DNA from: Deltaproteobacteria bacterium
Lineage (GTDB): Bacteria > Myxococcota_A > Polyangia > Polyangiales > Ga0077539
Reading direction: 5' to 3'
Length of the DNA: 64,000 nucleotides
NCBI GenBank assembly: GCA_030694465.1
Contig: JAUXYJ010000054.1
Span: 372,001 to 436,000 of the forward strand
The notes beneath the pieces are model-generated. The model was given only the letters and a program-made list of their open reading frames with translations. It was not told the DNA's origin and did no database searches. The position numbers and the translations under genes are program-made. Positions 18,901 to 27,742 of this stretch are shown piece after piece (position 1 is the first letter of the stretch; every line of letters starts with the position of its first letter).

Positions 18901-19538
18901 GCATGGGAGATGTGAACCTCGCGGCCATCGACGAGTACAACGCGCAGGACAAACGCGGAAAGTTCTTCGTGACCCAGAAGGCTGACATCGAGAAAGCGCT
19001 CGCTCAGCTAGAGCAGGCGATCGAGCAGATGAACCGTGAATCGCGAAAGCGCTTTCGCGAGACGTTTGATGCGGTCAACGAGCACTTTCAGCAGCTGTTT
19101 CCCAGGCTCTTTCGGGGTGGCTCGGGCCGACTGCAGCTCACCAATCCCGACGACTTGCTCGAGACGGGTGTCGAGATCATCGCGCAACCACCCGGAAAAA
19201 AGCTGGTCAATCTCGAGTCCATGTCCGGCGGCGAAAAGACACTGACCGCGGTCACGCTGCTCTTTGCGTTGTTTATGTACCGGCCTTCGCCGTTCTGCCT
19301 CTTGGACGAGGTCGAGGCGGCCCTGGACGAAGCCAATGTCATTCGCCTCAATGAGCTGGTCCGTGATCTCACCGATCGCTCGCAGTTCATCATGATTACC
19401 CACAACAAACGCACGATGTCGCTCGCCGACGTTCTCTATGGTGTCACCATGGAAGAGCCCGGCGTCTCGAAGCTGGTCGGCGTAAAGCTCAAGCGTGACG
19501 AGCGCTCGATCGGGGATTCGGGGAGCGCGGTAGCCTAG
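15954..19538 (+). CDS. smc: chromosome segregation ATPase SMC
   Basis: An 1194-residue protein of typical SMC length. The N-terminal head has MRIRKLEIQGFKSFVDRT and Walker A GPNGCGKSN. Two long coiled coils (about 170-510 and 680-1000) flank a hinge with VAPALAPAVAAVLADRW-type sequence around 520-660. The C-terminal head carries the signature SGGEKTLTAV and Walker B with D-loop CLLDEVEAALDEAN, then an H-switch ITHNK. With ScpA and ScpB it forms the condensin that organises and segregates chromosomes; those partners are not in the window. The gene is monocistronic-looking, divergent from the metallophosphoesterase and followed after 120 bp by typA. Confidence 0.97.
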   Translation: MRIRKLEIQGFKSFVDRTVLSFDHDITAIVGPNGCGKSNTVDAIRWCIGEQSAKTLRGKSMDDVIFAGSEKRSAHSFAEVTITFDNRDGLAPPEFSSYAEIAVTRKLSRDGGSEYFLNRVPVRLMDVVSLFLGTGAGSRAYSVVEQGRVGLIVTSKPEDRRSFLEEAAGITRFKARKKAAEKRIEQTKQNLLRVGDILAEIDKSLVVLERQAKKAERYKKVRTELRDADLYLAAQRMLELVAIARVTVARLEFIESQHVGVTAALARIEAETQQNRTLLFEAEQHFESVQRKSFEADNEVRRLEAELLRTRDQLAGASRRHHDATRELSEIAGQRSLIAQESEQLSANLEALAEGEYEATMRLADADEALRELRERVSAAEQRLAEHRRIVSEAEKVLAGSEAARNALSRRLLEYESRRTRTEYELSALDKRTAELARVGEGVNERLAQLQLTRDVIADRRLLLESQIGPLRAERESVERRHSEARSEHQRVSARLNALREVAARHDGVGKGVQSLLREKAKQTSGLVADQLAVPPALAPAVAAVLADRWQDVGVATADEAVSLVRWLRSENRGRAALTIEHEFAEETLSISHPGGDHIEGMLYPHLAAEGEVPTALRALLRPVVLVATLEAAVTAWRLVGGPYVYVTRDGDVLHADGRIVGGLPEKAGAGLLGTHAEIRSLEPRAEALDAMVEELSMELESLRERVRNTQTELESSRADLHAQELALLSVDRDAKAHEAEIARMTLRRGELEREATLVDAALVEMEREDRVFDEAFREAETKRDAARDGLMTDEQEALAWRAEVERASQQVTDAKVLSARERERAMAARNTISRLERSVVELSQREERLESELAQLADMQERSGSLENSLTMAIGAGVIFATAQRDAMTGARMAFDSLRTLLTESEGQTRSVRQQRERLGTELSALELQHREEQIATEHLVDSAAERYGVILPRILGDYHMRPPPTEADRAHAEELRVSLSRMGDVNLAAIDEYNAQDKRGKFFVTQKADIEKALAQLEQAIEQMNRESRKRFRETFDAVNEHFQQLFPRLFRGGSGRLQLTNPDDLLETGVEIIAQPPGKKLVNLESMSGGEKTLTAVTLLFALFMYRPSPFCLLDEVEAALDEANVIRLNELVRDLTDRSQFIMITHNKRTMSLADVLYGVTMEEPGVSKLVGVKLKRDERSIGDSGSAVA

Positions 19539-19658
19539 TCTCTCTGCGTTTTTGCAGGCGCAATCTCACAGCGGAAGCTACTCATCTATGGACAGCTGTC
19601 GCTATCTCGCTGCGCGCAACGTGACAACGCGCAGAGGTCGTGTTAGTGGCCGCGCCCG

Positions 19659-21476
19659 ATGCACCCGCAGGATAAGCTACGCAATATCGCCATCGTCGCT
19701 CACGTCGACCACGGTAAGACCACCCTCGTTGACATGATGCTTCGGCAGTCTGGCACTTTTCGCGACAACGAAGAGATGGTCGATCGAGTGATGGATTCGA
19801 ACGACCTCGAGCGCGAGCGAGGCATCACGATCCTCGCAAAGAACACCAGCGTCCGTTGGGGCGACTACAAGATCAACGTGATCGACACGCCAGGCCACGC
19901 GGATTTCGGCGGCGAAGTCGAGCGCACGCTGATGATGGCGGACGCCGCGTTGTTGCTCGTCGACGCTGCAGAGGGCCCGTTGCCGCAGACGCGCTTTGTG
20001 CTGCGCAAGGCCCTTGAGCGCGGGTTTCCGGTGATCGTGGTGATTAACAAGATCGACCGCCAGGACGCCCGCCCCGATGACGTCGTGTCCGAGGTGTTTG
20101 ATCTCTTCTGTGACCTCGAGGCGAGCGACAAGCAAGCAGACTTTCCGGTGCTCTACGCCATCGGAAAGCTTGGAATTTGCCGCACGAATCTCACCGACAC
20201 CAACACAGACCTCAAGCCACTCTTCGAGAAAATCGTTGAGTACGTGCCCGCGTCGACGGGCAACCCCGACGCGTCGCTGCAGGTGCTCGTCACCTCCGTC
20301 GACCACGACGACTACGTCGGTCGCTTGGCCATCGGTCGCGTCGTCAACGGCACCGTCCGCGAGAACGAGCGGGTCAAGCTCATCACTGAGAACGGCAGCA
20401 AAGACGTCAAGATCGTCACGATGTTCTCGTTCGAGGGGCTGCAGCGAAAGCGCGCGACCTCTATCGGTGCGGGCGAATCCATCGCGATCGCGGGCATCGA
20501 GGACGTCAACATCGGCGACACCATCGCGGACATTAACAACCCCGTCGCGCTGCCACGCATTCACGTCGACGAGCCCACCATCAAGATGCGTGTGGGCGTC
20601 AACACCTCGCCATTTGCCGGAAAAGACGGAAAATACCTCACATCACGTCAGATCCGTGAGCGCTTGCATCGCGCAGTGCTGCGTAACCCCGCGATGCGCG
20701 TCGAGGACACCGAGAGCCCTGATCAGTTCTTGGTCTACGGCCGCGGTGAGCTCGCGCTGGCGATCCTCGCAGAGACCATGCGTCGCGAGGGCTACGAGCT
20801 CTCGCTGGGCAACCCCGAGGTCGTCACGCGCGTGGTCGATGGCAAGCTGTGCGAGCCGGTCGAGATGGTGATCTGCGACATCCCTGACAACTACATCGGT
20901 GTCGTCACGCAGCGCTTGGGCGAGCGCCGCGGCATCATGGTCAACCAGAGTAATCCTGGGTTGGGTCGCGTTCGCGTCGAGTTCGAGGTCCCGTCCCGCG
21001 GGCTCATTGGGTTTCGAAGCGAGTTCTTGTCTGCGACACGCGGGATGGGGCTGATCAATACGCAGTTTCACGGCTGGCAGCCCAGCGCAGGTCCGAAGAT
21101 GCGGCGCGCCAACGGCGCCATCGTGTCCGACCGCATGGGCGAGACCACGCCCTACGCGTTGTTTCACTTGCAGCCCCGCGGCTCGTTCTTTTGCTCGCCC
21201 AGCACGCCCGTCTACGAGGGCATGATCGTGGGCGAGCACAACCGCCCCAACGACACCGACGTGAACATTGTTCGTGAGAAAAAGCTCTCGAATGTGCGTA
21301 TGGCCGGCAAGGACGACAACACCATCTTGCACTCGCCCAAGCTGCTCACCATCGAGACGGCCATGGAGTGGATCGATGAGGACGAGCTCGTCGAAGTGAC
21401 GCCCAAGAGTGTCCGCGTACGCAAGAAGATCCTAGGGATCAACGTGCGCCCCAAGCGCAACGTCGGCGAGGACTGA
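19659..21476 (+). CDS. typA: ribosome-binding translational GTPase TypA/BipA
   Basis: A 605-residue GTPase with all G motifs: HVDHGKTTL (P-loop), ERERGITI (switch I), DTPGHADFGGEVER (switch II), NKIDR (G4). The length, the direct start with HPQDKLRNIAIVAHVDHGKT, and the C-terminal regions SRGLIGFRSEFLSATRG and GVYEGMIVGEHNR-like VYEGMIVGEHNRPNDTDVN are diagnostic of TypA/BipA rather than EF-G or LepA. The protein binds 70S ribosomes and supports ribosome assembly and growth under stress or cold. No co-transcribed neighbour is evident. It faces a lipoprotein gene on the opposite strand. Confidence 0.97.
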   Translation: MHPQDKLRNIAIVAHVDHGKTTLVDMMLRQSGTFRDNEEMVDRVMDSNDLERERGITILAKNTSVRWGDYKINVIDTPGHADFGGEVERTLMMADAALLLVDAAEGPLPQTRFVLRKALERGFPVIVVINKIDRQDARPDDVVSEVFDLFCDLEASDKQADFPVLYAIGKLGICRTNLTDTNTDLKPLFEKIVEYVPASTGNPDASLQVLVTSVDHDDYVGRLAIGRVVNGTVRENERVKLITENGSKDVKIVTMFSFEGLQRKRATSIGAGESIAIAGIEDVNIGDTIADINNPVALPRIHVDEPTIKMRVGVNTSPFAGKDGKYLTSRQIRERLHRAVLRNPAMRVEDTESPDQFLVYGRGELALAILAETMRREGYELSLGNPEVVTRVVDGKLCEPVEMVICDIPDNYIGVVTQRLGERRGIMVNQSNPGLGRVRVEFEVPSRGLIGFRSEFLSATRGMGLINTQFHGWQPSAGPKMRRANGAIVSDRMGETTPYALFHLQPRGSFFCSPSTPVYEGMIVGEHNRPNDTDVNIVREKKLSNVRMAGKDDNTILHSPKLLTIETAMEWIDEDELVEVTPKSVRVRKKILGINVRPKRNVGED

Positions 21477-21554
21477 ACTCAAACGCGGTCAGCGCTTGAT
21501 GTTGAGCGCTTAGAACACGGCGTTGAGACCTTTGGGGGGCCATCCGCAGGGGTT

Positions 21555-21574
21555 ATGGTCACCGAGGTGACCAT
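21555..21574. terminator. hairpin between convergent typA and lipoprotein gene
   Basis: ATGGTCAC and GTGACCAT form an 8-bp perfect stem around CGAG. A weaker 6-bp stem (AGCGCT/AGCGCT around TGATGTTG) lies just before it, at about 21491-21510. Neither has a U-tract, so intrinsic termination is uncertain, but the position in a 107-bp convergent gap fits an RNA-3'-end or termination role. Confidence 0.35.
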
Positions 21575-21583
21575 CACGCTGCG

Positions 21584-22168
21584 TTATGGGTGGTAGTCGA
21601 GCTCGGTCATGTGGAGCTGTGCTTGAGCCTGTTGACCCTGGCGATAGCTTCCGACCCAGACGTCGTACTGGCCGGGGCCCGCACCAAAGATATCCACGGT
21701 GGGGTTGGTGCTGCCGTACGAGTCGTCGTTGCAGGCCCACTGACCATTGGCTGCGTTGATCACTAGCGTCGTGTCCGTGGAGCCCGTCACAAAGAAGCGC
21801 AAGCGCTGCGTCGAGCCCGTAAAGCGAACGATGTAGTCAGGCGTGCGAGTGACCCAGCCGATGCAACCGCCGGGGAGGCCCATGTTGCGAGCGTTCATCG
21901 CGCCGCCCGAGACCACGTTGACCGAGACGGGGTCGGGCGTGAAGCCCGGGCCCATGGTCACGTAGCCAAAGTTGGCCTGCGATCCGCCGATCTGCAGCAT
22001 GCTCGCGTACCCGCCGCCAGCGATCACATTGCCGCCACCCGCGACCACAACGTTGGGTGAAGTGACGGTGGTGCCGTAGTACGCCGGACGCGTGCGGATG
22101 ATACATCCCGAGAGCATGGCGGGACCCACCATGAGGACGGTTGTGAGCTTGATCCAATGTTGCTTCAT
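21584..22168 (-). CDS. secreted lipoprotein with PPC-like beta domain
   Basis: A 194-residue lipoprotein. ATG 22168 is selected because AAAGG lies 11 nt upstream and the signal peptide (MKQHWIKLTT...AMLSGC) begins there. After a Gly/Val-rich linker comes a single domain containing CIGWVTRTPDYIVRF, FVTGSTDTTLVI, WACNDDSYGSTNP and GQYDVWVGSY. This arrangement (Cys-Gly start, DTTL, CNDDS, GxYxVWVG) is a recurrent extracytoplasmic domain in Deltaproteobacteria and other groups, related to pre-peptidase C-terminal beta-sandwiches. The biochemical role is unknown; similar domains assist secretion or bind surface polymers. It is convergent with typA. Confidence 0.75.
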   Translation of the reverse strand: MKQHWIKLTTVLMVGPAMLSGCIIRTRPAYYGTTVTSPNVVVAGGGNVIAGGGYASMLQIGGSQANFGYVTMGPGFTPDPVSVNVVSGGAMNARNMGLPGGCIGWVTRTPDYIVRFTGSTQRLRFFVTGSTDTTLVINAANGQWACNDDSYGSTNPTVDIFGAGPGQYDVWVGSYRQGQQAQAQLHMTELDYHP

Positions 22169-22348
22169 GAGGGTCATATCCTTTGGGTCGAGTTTGGTTT
22201 CTTGCTTGATTTCACAGCAAAATACCGGTTGGCCGAGGTGTTCAGAGACGGACACGGGGTTGTGCGAGACCAAGCTCTCCCGGCTTAAATCCCGCGCGGG
22301 CGAATCATACGACAGTCGGTTGGCAAACCTTCACCAACTTTGCCAACT

Positions 22349-23611
22349 TCACTCACACGGCACGAGCGGAATCCGGTGAAAACTCAGCCCCCGCGGCCCC
22401 TGCGTGACCATGCCGAGCACACCCTCTCCGAGGGACAGAACTGGGCGCTCGGCCGTCGCTTCGTGACCACGCACACGCACACGAACCCCAGACTGCCCGC
22501 TATTTTGCTGGCGAATCACTACTACCGCGGACTGATCGACCTCGCCAACGCTGCGTTGAAGCGCGACCGCTACATGGGTGGGATCGACGTGGATAAGCCT
22601 GGGCGCCGAGAGCGTCCCGTCCGGATCCTGCAGCTCTTGCGCCTCGGGCAACGTGGGGATTCTGCCCGCGAATTCGCTGATATTTACGCGGGAGACTCCT
22701 TCGCGCCAGCTCTCCCAAGCCAGCGTGATTTGCTGGCCATTGCTCACGCATGCGACGCGAGGTCCTCGGTCTAAAAGCGGGTGAGGCGCTTCGACCACGC
22801 GCGTGACCGCGGTCCGACGATAGCCTCGGTCATCGACACGCACGCCTTCCACCACAAAGTTGCTGCTGCGTGTCGCAGTCCAGAGCACCGCTGCGCCGTT
22901 GGCCAAGGGCGCTACACAGACGTCTGTAATTCGCGACCGTCGTTGTGCGACAGACTCGGGTGCCAAGAGCTGCTGACCCCACGGCCCGAGCCGCATGACC
23001 ATCGCGTGATGCTCACGTGGCTGAACCTCTGCGGCCCACGCCAAGAGATACCCACCTGCTGTTGCGATGAGCGAGGGGCCGCGATCGTGACGGTCGCCAG
23101 CTGTGAGCTTTCGAGGTCTGCCCGAGAGCGCACCTCTCGGATCGATTCGTTGGAGCCAGAGCTCATCGAAGCGACCGATACCGCCGCTGGTGACGAGCAT
23201 CCAGCCTTCACCGTCCCAGTGCATCACAGGATCGCTGCCACGGTAGCCACGCTCGGTCACGCGGATGGCGGTCCCGTGTCGTTGGCCGTCGCGACCCACG
23301 CGTGCAAAATAGACGACAGGGAGCGCGTCCACGAGCTCTACCCACGCGACGCCCCAGTCACTGCCCGACCACGAGATCGCGAGCGTGCCATTGCGGATCG
23401 GTCGCGCGCCCAAATCGATGGGAGGGTTTGCGCGAACGACACAGACTCTGGCCGCATCGGAAGCCGCATCGAGAAGCGAATTTGCAGCATCTTCGGAGAA
23501 TAGATCTGCGGGCGGCGACCACGGAGCCGCGGGCTCATACCGCTTGCACTGAGCCAGCGTGCACAGCACAAGCGCGATGGATGTTTGTCGATTGGCTAGG
23601 CGCAAAGACAC
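22349..23611 (-). CDS. exported protein with beta-propeller-like repeats, function unknown
   Basis: About 420 residues from GTG 23611, chosen because the frame upstream would overlap the YihY gene and because a signal-like segment (IALVLCTLAQC) starts there; LAQC is a poor lipobox. The rest is rich in repeated blade-like units with Trp motifs: LAISWSGSDWGVAWVEL, VMHWDGEGWMLVTSGG, IATAGGYLLAWAAEV, AAVLWTATRS, ITLAWESWREG. These resemble the WD/BNR-like strands of secreted beta-propellers in myxobacteria. No catalytic motif is seen. It begins 5 bp after the YihY-type membrane gene and is probably co-transcribed with it. Confidence 0.6.
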   Translation of the reverse strand: MSLRLANRQTSIALVLCTLAQCKRYEPAAPWSPPADLFSEDAANSLLDAASDAARVCVVRANPPIDLGARPIRNGTLAISWSGSDWGVAWVELVDALPVVYFARVGRDGQRHGTAIRVTERGYRGSDPVMHWDGEGWMLVTSGGIGRFDELWLQRIDPRGALSGRPRKLTAGDRHDRGPSLIATAGGYLLAWAAEVQPREHHAMVMRLGPWGQQLLAPESVAQRRSRITDVCVAPLANGAAVLWTATRSSNFVVEGVRVDDRGYRRTAVTRVVEAPHPLLDRGPRVACVSNGQQITLAWESWREGVSRVNISEFAGRIPTLPEAQELQDPDGTLSAPRLIHVDPTHVAVALQRSVGEVDQSAVVVIRQQNSGQSGVRVRVRGHEATAERPVLSLGEGVLGMVTQGPRGLSFHRIPLVPCE

Positions 23612-23616
23612 GGTCT

Positions 23617-24534
23617 TCAGCGCGCGCTTGGGCGTTTGCGTCGCGCGGATCCGCGGCCGCGGTTGCGTCGAATGGGCACGCGGACATCGTCGCGAGTGTG
23701 CGCTCGCGTGTCGAGCACAAAGGCCACAACGGCACCAAGGAGCAAGGACATGGAGAGCAACCACAGCCAGAGCAAAAGCGCGAAGACGCCTGCCGCTGCG
23801 CCCCATGCGTCGAGACTCGCGAAACGCCCGAGATAGATGCGCAACAAGAGCGACGCTAGGACGCTCGAGGCGCTGGTCGCCGTGCCTCCAACGAGCGCAG
23901 CAATAAGCTTAGGCCGCTCGGCCGTGGCGTATCGGTACGTGAGCGCCGACATGAGCGCGACGACCACCGCCATGAGGGGCCAACGCAGGAGCTCAAAGAT
24001 CGGATTCCACAGAGAAAGACCAGGAAGAAAGGACTCAACCCAGTCGAGCGCTTCGGGACCGACGATGGCACCAAAGGCCGTGAGCGAGAGCGAGAGAACC
24101 AGACCCAGTCCCAGCACGATCGCGCTCGTACGCCGCCCCAGCCAGGTCGCGTGATTGCGCCAACCGACATGACTGAGCGCTGTCGCGATAGAGCCCGTCG
24201 TAGAGCTAATGCTCCACAGCAGGACCAGCATGCTACCCACCAAGACAATGGGGTCGGGCTGCACAACCACCGAGCGCAAGAGCCCTCCGACCCAGCTCTG
24301 CGCCACACGTGGAACCAGCGGGAGCAGATGCAACCGGAGTCCCGACTCAAGCCGCGGGCCAAAGAGACTTGTGAACAGTGATGAAGACAACGCGAGGATC
24401 GGACCCAGCGAAAAGACTGCATTAAACGCAATCTGAGCGGCTTGCACGTCGATCTCTGCGCGTACCGCAGCGCGCCCTACAGCGACGACAATCGACCCCT
24501 CCGAAACCTCTTTTCGTCGTAGCTCATGGGTCAT
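23617..24534 (-). CDS. YihY/BrkB-family inner-membrane protein
   Basis: A 305-residue integral membrane protein with about six hydrophobic helices, among them NAVFSLGPILALSSSLF, DPIVLVGSMLVLLWSISS, ATWLGRRTSAIVLGLGLVLSLSLT and AGVFALLLWLWLLSMSLLLGAVVAFVLD. The last helix with LLGA-VAF and the pattern AQIAFNAVFSLGPILAL match the YihY/BrkB (UPF0761) family. The biochemical function is not settled for the family. The C-terminus is a basic tail (RNRGRGSARRKR). Start is at MTHEL; eight upstream codons are also open. A possible partner follows on the same strand. Confidence 0.85.
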   Translation of the reverse strand: MTHELRRKEVSEGSIVVAVGRAAVRAEIDVQAAQIAFNAVFSLGPILALSSSLFTSLFGPRLESGLRLHLLPLVPRVAQSWVGGLLRSVVVQPDPIVLVGSMLVLLWSISSTTGSIATALSHVGWRNHATWLGRRTSAIVLGLGLVLSLSLTAFGAIVGPEALDWVESFLPGLSLWNPIFELLRWPLMAVVVALMSALTYRYATAERPKLIAALVGGTATSASSVLASLLLRIYLGRFASLDAWGAAAGVFALLLWLWLLSMSLLLGAVVAFVLDTRAHTRDDVRVPIRRNRGRGSARRKRPSAR

Positions 24535-24649
24535 CGAGTGGTCGCGGACCGCGAGCATAACGGCTCACCGGGCAAACGCGCACTTCGCTGCAGCGTCATG
24601 TCGAAAAGTTGATCACTCGCTCGCGCCTGTGCCATTGCACCGACGCACG

Positions 24650-27600
24650 ATGGATTGTGAGGGCGCGGGCGAGTTCACCGTCGAACGGGAGCGGTCAAGA
24701 CTGGACGCGATGATCCGGCGCGCTAGGCGTGCCGCGCTAGGTCTCTCGACGCTGGTTTTTTGCCCGGATCCTACGGCACGACTGCTTCTCGAGACCCTGT
24801 GCGCAGATCGCGGCGGAGTACAAATTCAGACCTGCAATTGGGACGAGCTGTTTGACTTGCTCGAAGACCACCTGTCTCTTCGCCGGGTCAAGATCGGCAG
24901 CGAAGCCGCCCGAATCGCCGCGCTCGAGCACGCCCTCACAGGACACCTTGAGCCCTCGCTCGGTGCGGCCACGGCCCTCGCCATCGAAAGCAACGCGAAC
25001 GCCATCGCGCGGGCCCTGTTGCCCACCGTCGACACCCTGCGGAGCTACGGTTGGACGCGCGCGCAAAGCGACGCAATCGTCGACGAAGCAGTCGCGAAGT
25101 ATCCCAGCGAAATCGCTGCTCCGTTGCGAATGCACCTCTCCCTCTTAGCGTGCGCCATCGACGCCCTCGAGGTCAGCTTGGCCGACAGCGGCTCGCTCGA
25201 TTTCATCCGCCGTGCGAGGCGCATTGTCGATGCGCTCTCTACGCAACGCGTGCGCGTCGGGGCGCCCTTCGCCAAGCTGTTCGTTCATGGTGTCGACTGG
25301 TTTTCTCCACTCGAAGCGGGTCTCATGGCCGAGCTCAGGTCGGCAGGGACCGAGATCGACGTCGCGCCCTGGACCTGCGGGTTGACCAGTTATTCTCCCC
25401 GCGTCATCGACAACGAGCAGACCGTCGCTTGCGGCCTCGACGCATTGGCGCGTGCACCACACTCGCTCGGTGCAGAAGCGCACGATGACTCGATCGTCGA
25501 GAGCGCGGCACGCGACCCTCACGAGGCCGTCGAACGCGTGGCTGACTGGCTCGAAGAGATGGCCGCGACCGAGCGCAACCGCGTCGCGATCGTCGCGCCG
25601 CGCGGCGAGGGGAGCGTCGCTAACGTCGTGCTCGCGCTGCAATCGCGCGGGATCGTATGCAGAGCGCGCTCGGCGATTTCGACGCAGAGCGTACCGCTGT
25701 GGAGCGTGGTTCGCGCGGTCATCCGGTTGCGGTGGCGAGGCCCCTCGATGCTCGATCTCGCGACGGTGCTCGCGGCCCCCGGCGCGGGCATCTGGGGCGC
25801 AGACCGCGACCGCCTCACGGCGCGCGTGCGCGTTGAGTCGCCACGCGATTGGGCTGCGTTTCGTCAGCTCGTGATAGAGACAACGGATCCAGAGAAGTAT
25901 GGCCTCCAGAAGGGCGCTCGGGACGCACCTGAGGACGAGCCCAAGGTGCCAGATCCCGAGCGGATCGCGTCCCTGTTGACCCAGCGCGCGCACGTACTCG
26001 CGCTCGTTCAAGAGCTCGAAGGGAGCGCGAGCTTCGCGGCACTTGAGGTGAAGCAGCGGCTCGAATCGCTCAAGTCTGTTAGCGCGTGGGCGCTCAAGCA
26101 ATTTGCGCAACCAGAGCGGCTTCGTCGGAGCATCGACGACGAGCGCCTTCGGGGGCTCTGGGTCCGCGCTGCGGTCGCGCTGCGCGAGGCCTTCGCCGCC
26201 CTCTTTGAACAGCTTGAGCGGGCCCCCGCGAGCCTCATGTCACGCTCGTCCGCAAGTCTCCTCGCGCAGTTAGAGCACGCGTTGCCCTCGCTCGCGGATG
26301 ACTTTGCACAGCAGCGCGAAGACGCCGTCGAGGTCATTGGCCCCGGATCGCGACCCACCCGACGCCCTCAGACGCTGATTGTGCTGGGATTTTCGCAGGG
26401 AAGCTACCCAAGTCCTGTGGCTGCGCTGCCTTGGCTTGGCGCTGCCGAGACGGCCGCCTTGGCGACCTCGCAGGTGGCGCCGTCTCTGGCTACGCTCTCA
26501 AGCATCGATCGCGCAAAGGCGATCACCGCGGATCGCGACCTCTTGCGCTTGCTCGCTTCGCCCACCCAGAAGCTGATCACCGTGCACCTTGTGCGCGGCG
26601 TCGCGGGCGCCAAACAAGAGCCCTCGTCATCGCGCGCGACGCTCTTGAGTGCCTACCGCGAGGCCATCGGAGCGACACGAGATCGCGTGCGAATTCGCTC
26701 GTTGCGCGAGGTTCTCACGGTCAGCGGTGTGACTCAGCGAGCGCAGCGGGACATGCTCGCTGCGCGCTTGCATTCGCTCGACGAATCGCTCGTCGATCTG
26801 GTCGACGCGAGGATCAAGTCGCACCCAGACGAGCTGCATTTTTTTCGGAGCGCTCTCGATCCGAGCAGGGATTTTGCACTCGGTTCGGTACTACGGCCCA
26901 TCGTAGGGCAGACCGTGTTTCGCACCTCGGACCTTGAGCTGGCGACCAAGTGTGCCTTCGCGTTTGCCACGCGCGCGATGCTTCACGTGCGGTGGCTCAA
27001 GCTGGGCACCTCGCGACAGCTCGCGTACTCGACGCTCATCGACGTCGCGTCCGAGGTGCTGCATGCGCTGGATCAAGCGCCCGATGCCCAGCTGCCACCA
27101 TTGATTCTTGAGGCGCTAAAGCGTCACGCGCCTTATGCGAGTGCGCTCGACCGCGAAGAGACTCTGCGCACAATGCTAGTATTTTTGCAGAGTTTTCGCG
27201 CTCGGCATGGGGCCGTTGGCCCTGCGCTCGCGGCGCCCTTGCGAGAGTGCGAACCGTTGACCCTCACGTTGGACGGCGAGCGCGACGAAGAGGGGCTCGT
27301 GATTCAGGTGCAGGCACCCCTGGCGCGAATCGAGAACGGTGACGCAGGAGCGACCGTGATCGACTTAAGGCTCGGCCGAGCGAGCAAAGAGAGCGCACGG
27401 ATTGAGCTCGGAGTGGGAGCCTCGGCGGCCGTGCTCCCGCTCGTCGCCGAACGCACAATCGGCGCAAAAATCCATGCAATCGAGACCGTCTCACTCAGCC
27501 ACGGGGACTCGAACCTGATGAGCGATTCGCCAAAGGATGACCGTCCTACGCTCGCCGCGATCGCGATGCGGGCCAAGCGCACCGTGCACACCGTCCTGCG

Positions 27601-27742
27601 CGAGATCCTCTCGGACAACGGGAGCGCGCGACCGCACGACCGCGCGCGGCACGCGGCGCTGGCAAAGGCCAAGATTCGGAGCTGCGAAGGCTGCCCGTCG
27701 CGTTTGCTCTGCCGCTTTGACCTCCCAGGGGAGTTGCCATGA
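24650..27742 (+). CDS. addB: AddB-like subunit of a RecBCD-type recombination nuclease, degenerate catalytic sites
   Basis: A 1030-residue protein whose 3' end overlaps the AddA-like gene by ATGA. The C-terminal nuclease-fold region keeps four cysteines in the iron-sulfur arrangement of AddB (Cys768, then C-x2-C-x5-C at 1012, 1015, 1021: CEGCPSRLLC). However, the catalytic PD-(D/E)XK motifs look lost: the expected GxxDRI reads APLARIE, and the expected IDYKxG reads IDLRLGR. The N-terminus has no Walker A (LVFCPDPTARLLLETL where AddB has a P-loop). It is thus inferred to be a structural, Chi-scanning partner rather than a nuclease. Starts at GTG 24629 or ATG 24710 are possible. Confidence 0.8.
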   Translation: MDCEGAGEFTVERERSRLDAMIRRARRAALGLSTLVFCPDPTARLLLETLCADRGGVQIQTCNWDELFDLLEDHLSLRRVKIGSEAARIAALEHALTGHLEPSLGAATALAIESNANAIARALLPTVDTLRSYGWTRAQSDAIVDEAVAKYPSEIAAPLRMHLSLLACAIDALEVSLADSGSLDFIRRARRIVDALSTQRVRVGAPFAKLFVHGVDWFSPLEAGLMAELRSAGTEIDVAPWTCGLTSYSPRVIDNEQTVACGLDALARAPHSLGAEAHDDSIVESAARDPHEAVERVADWLEEMAATERNRVAIVAPRGEGSVANVVLALQSRGIVCRARSAISTQSVPLWSVVRAVIRLRWRGPSMLDLATVLAAPGAGIWGADRDRLTARVRVESPRDWAAFRQLVIETTDPEKYGLQKGARDAPEDEPKVPDPERIASLLTQRAHVLALVQELEGSASFAALEVKQRLESLKSVSAWALKQFAQPERLRRSIDDERLRGLWVRAAVALREAFAALFEQLERAPASLMSRSSASLLAQLEHALPSLADDFAQQREDAVEVIGPGSRPTRRPQTLIVLGFSQGSYPSPVAALPWLGAAETAALATSQVAPSLATLSSIDRAKAITADRDLLRLLASPTQKLITVHLVRGVAGAKQEPSSSRATLLSAYREAIGATRDRVRIRSLREVLTVSGVTQRAQRDMLAARLHSLDESLVDLVDARIKSHPDELHFFRSALDPSRDFALGSVLRPIVGQTVFRTSDLELATKCAFAFATRAMLHVRWLKLGTSRQLAYSTLIDVASEVLHALDQAPDAQLPPLILEALKRHAPYASALDREETLRTMLVFLQSFRARHGAVGPALAAPLRECEPLTLTLDGERDEEGLVIQVQAPLARIENGDAGATVIDLRLGRASKESARIELGVGASAAVLPLVAERTIGAKIHAIETVSLSHGDSNLMSDSPKDDRPTLAAIAMRAKRTVHTVLREILSDNGSARPHDRARHAALAKAKIRSCEGCPSRLLCRFDLPGELP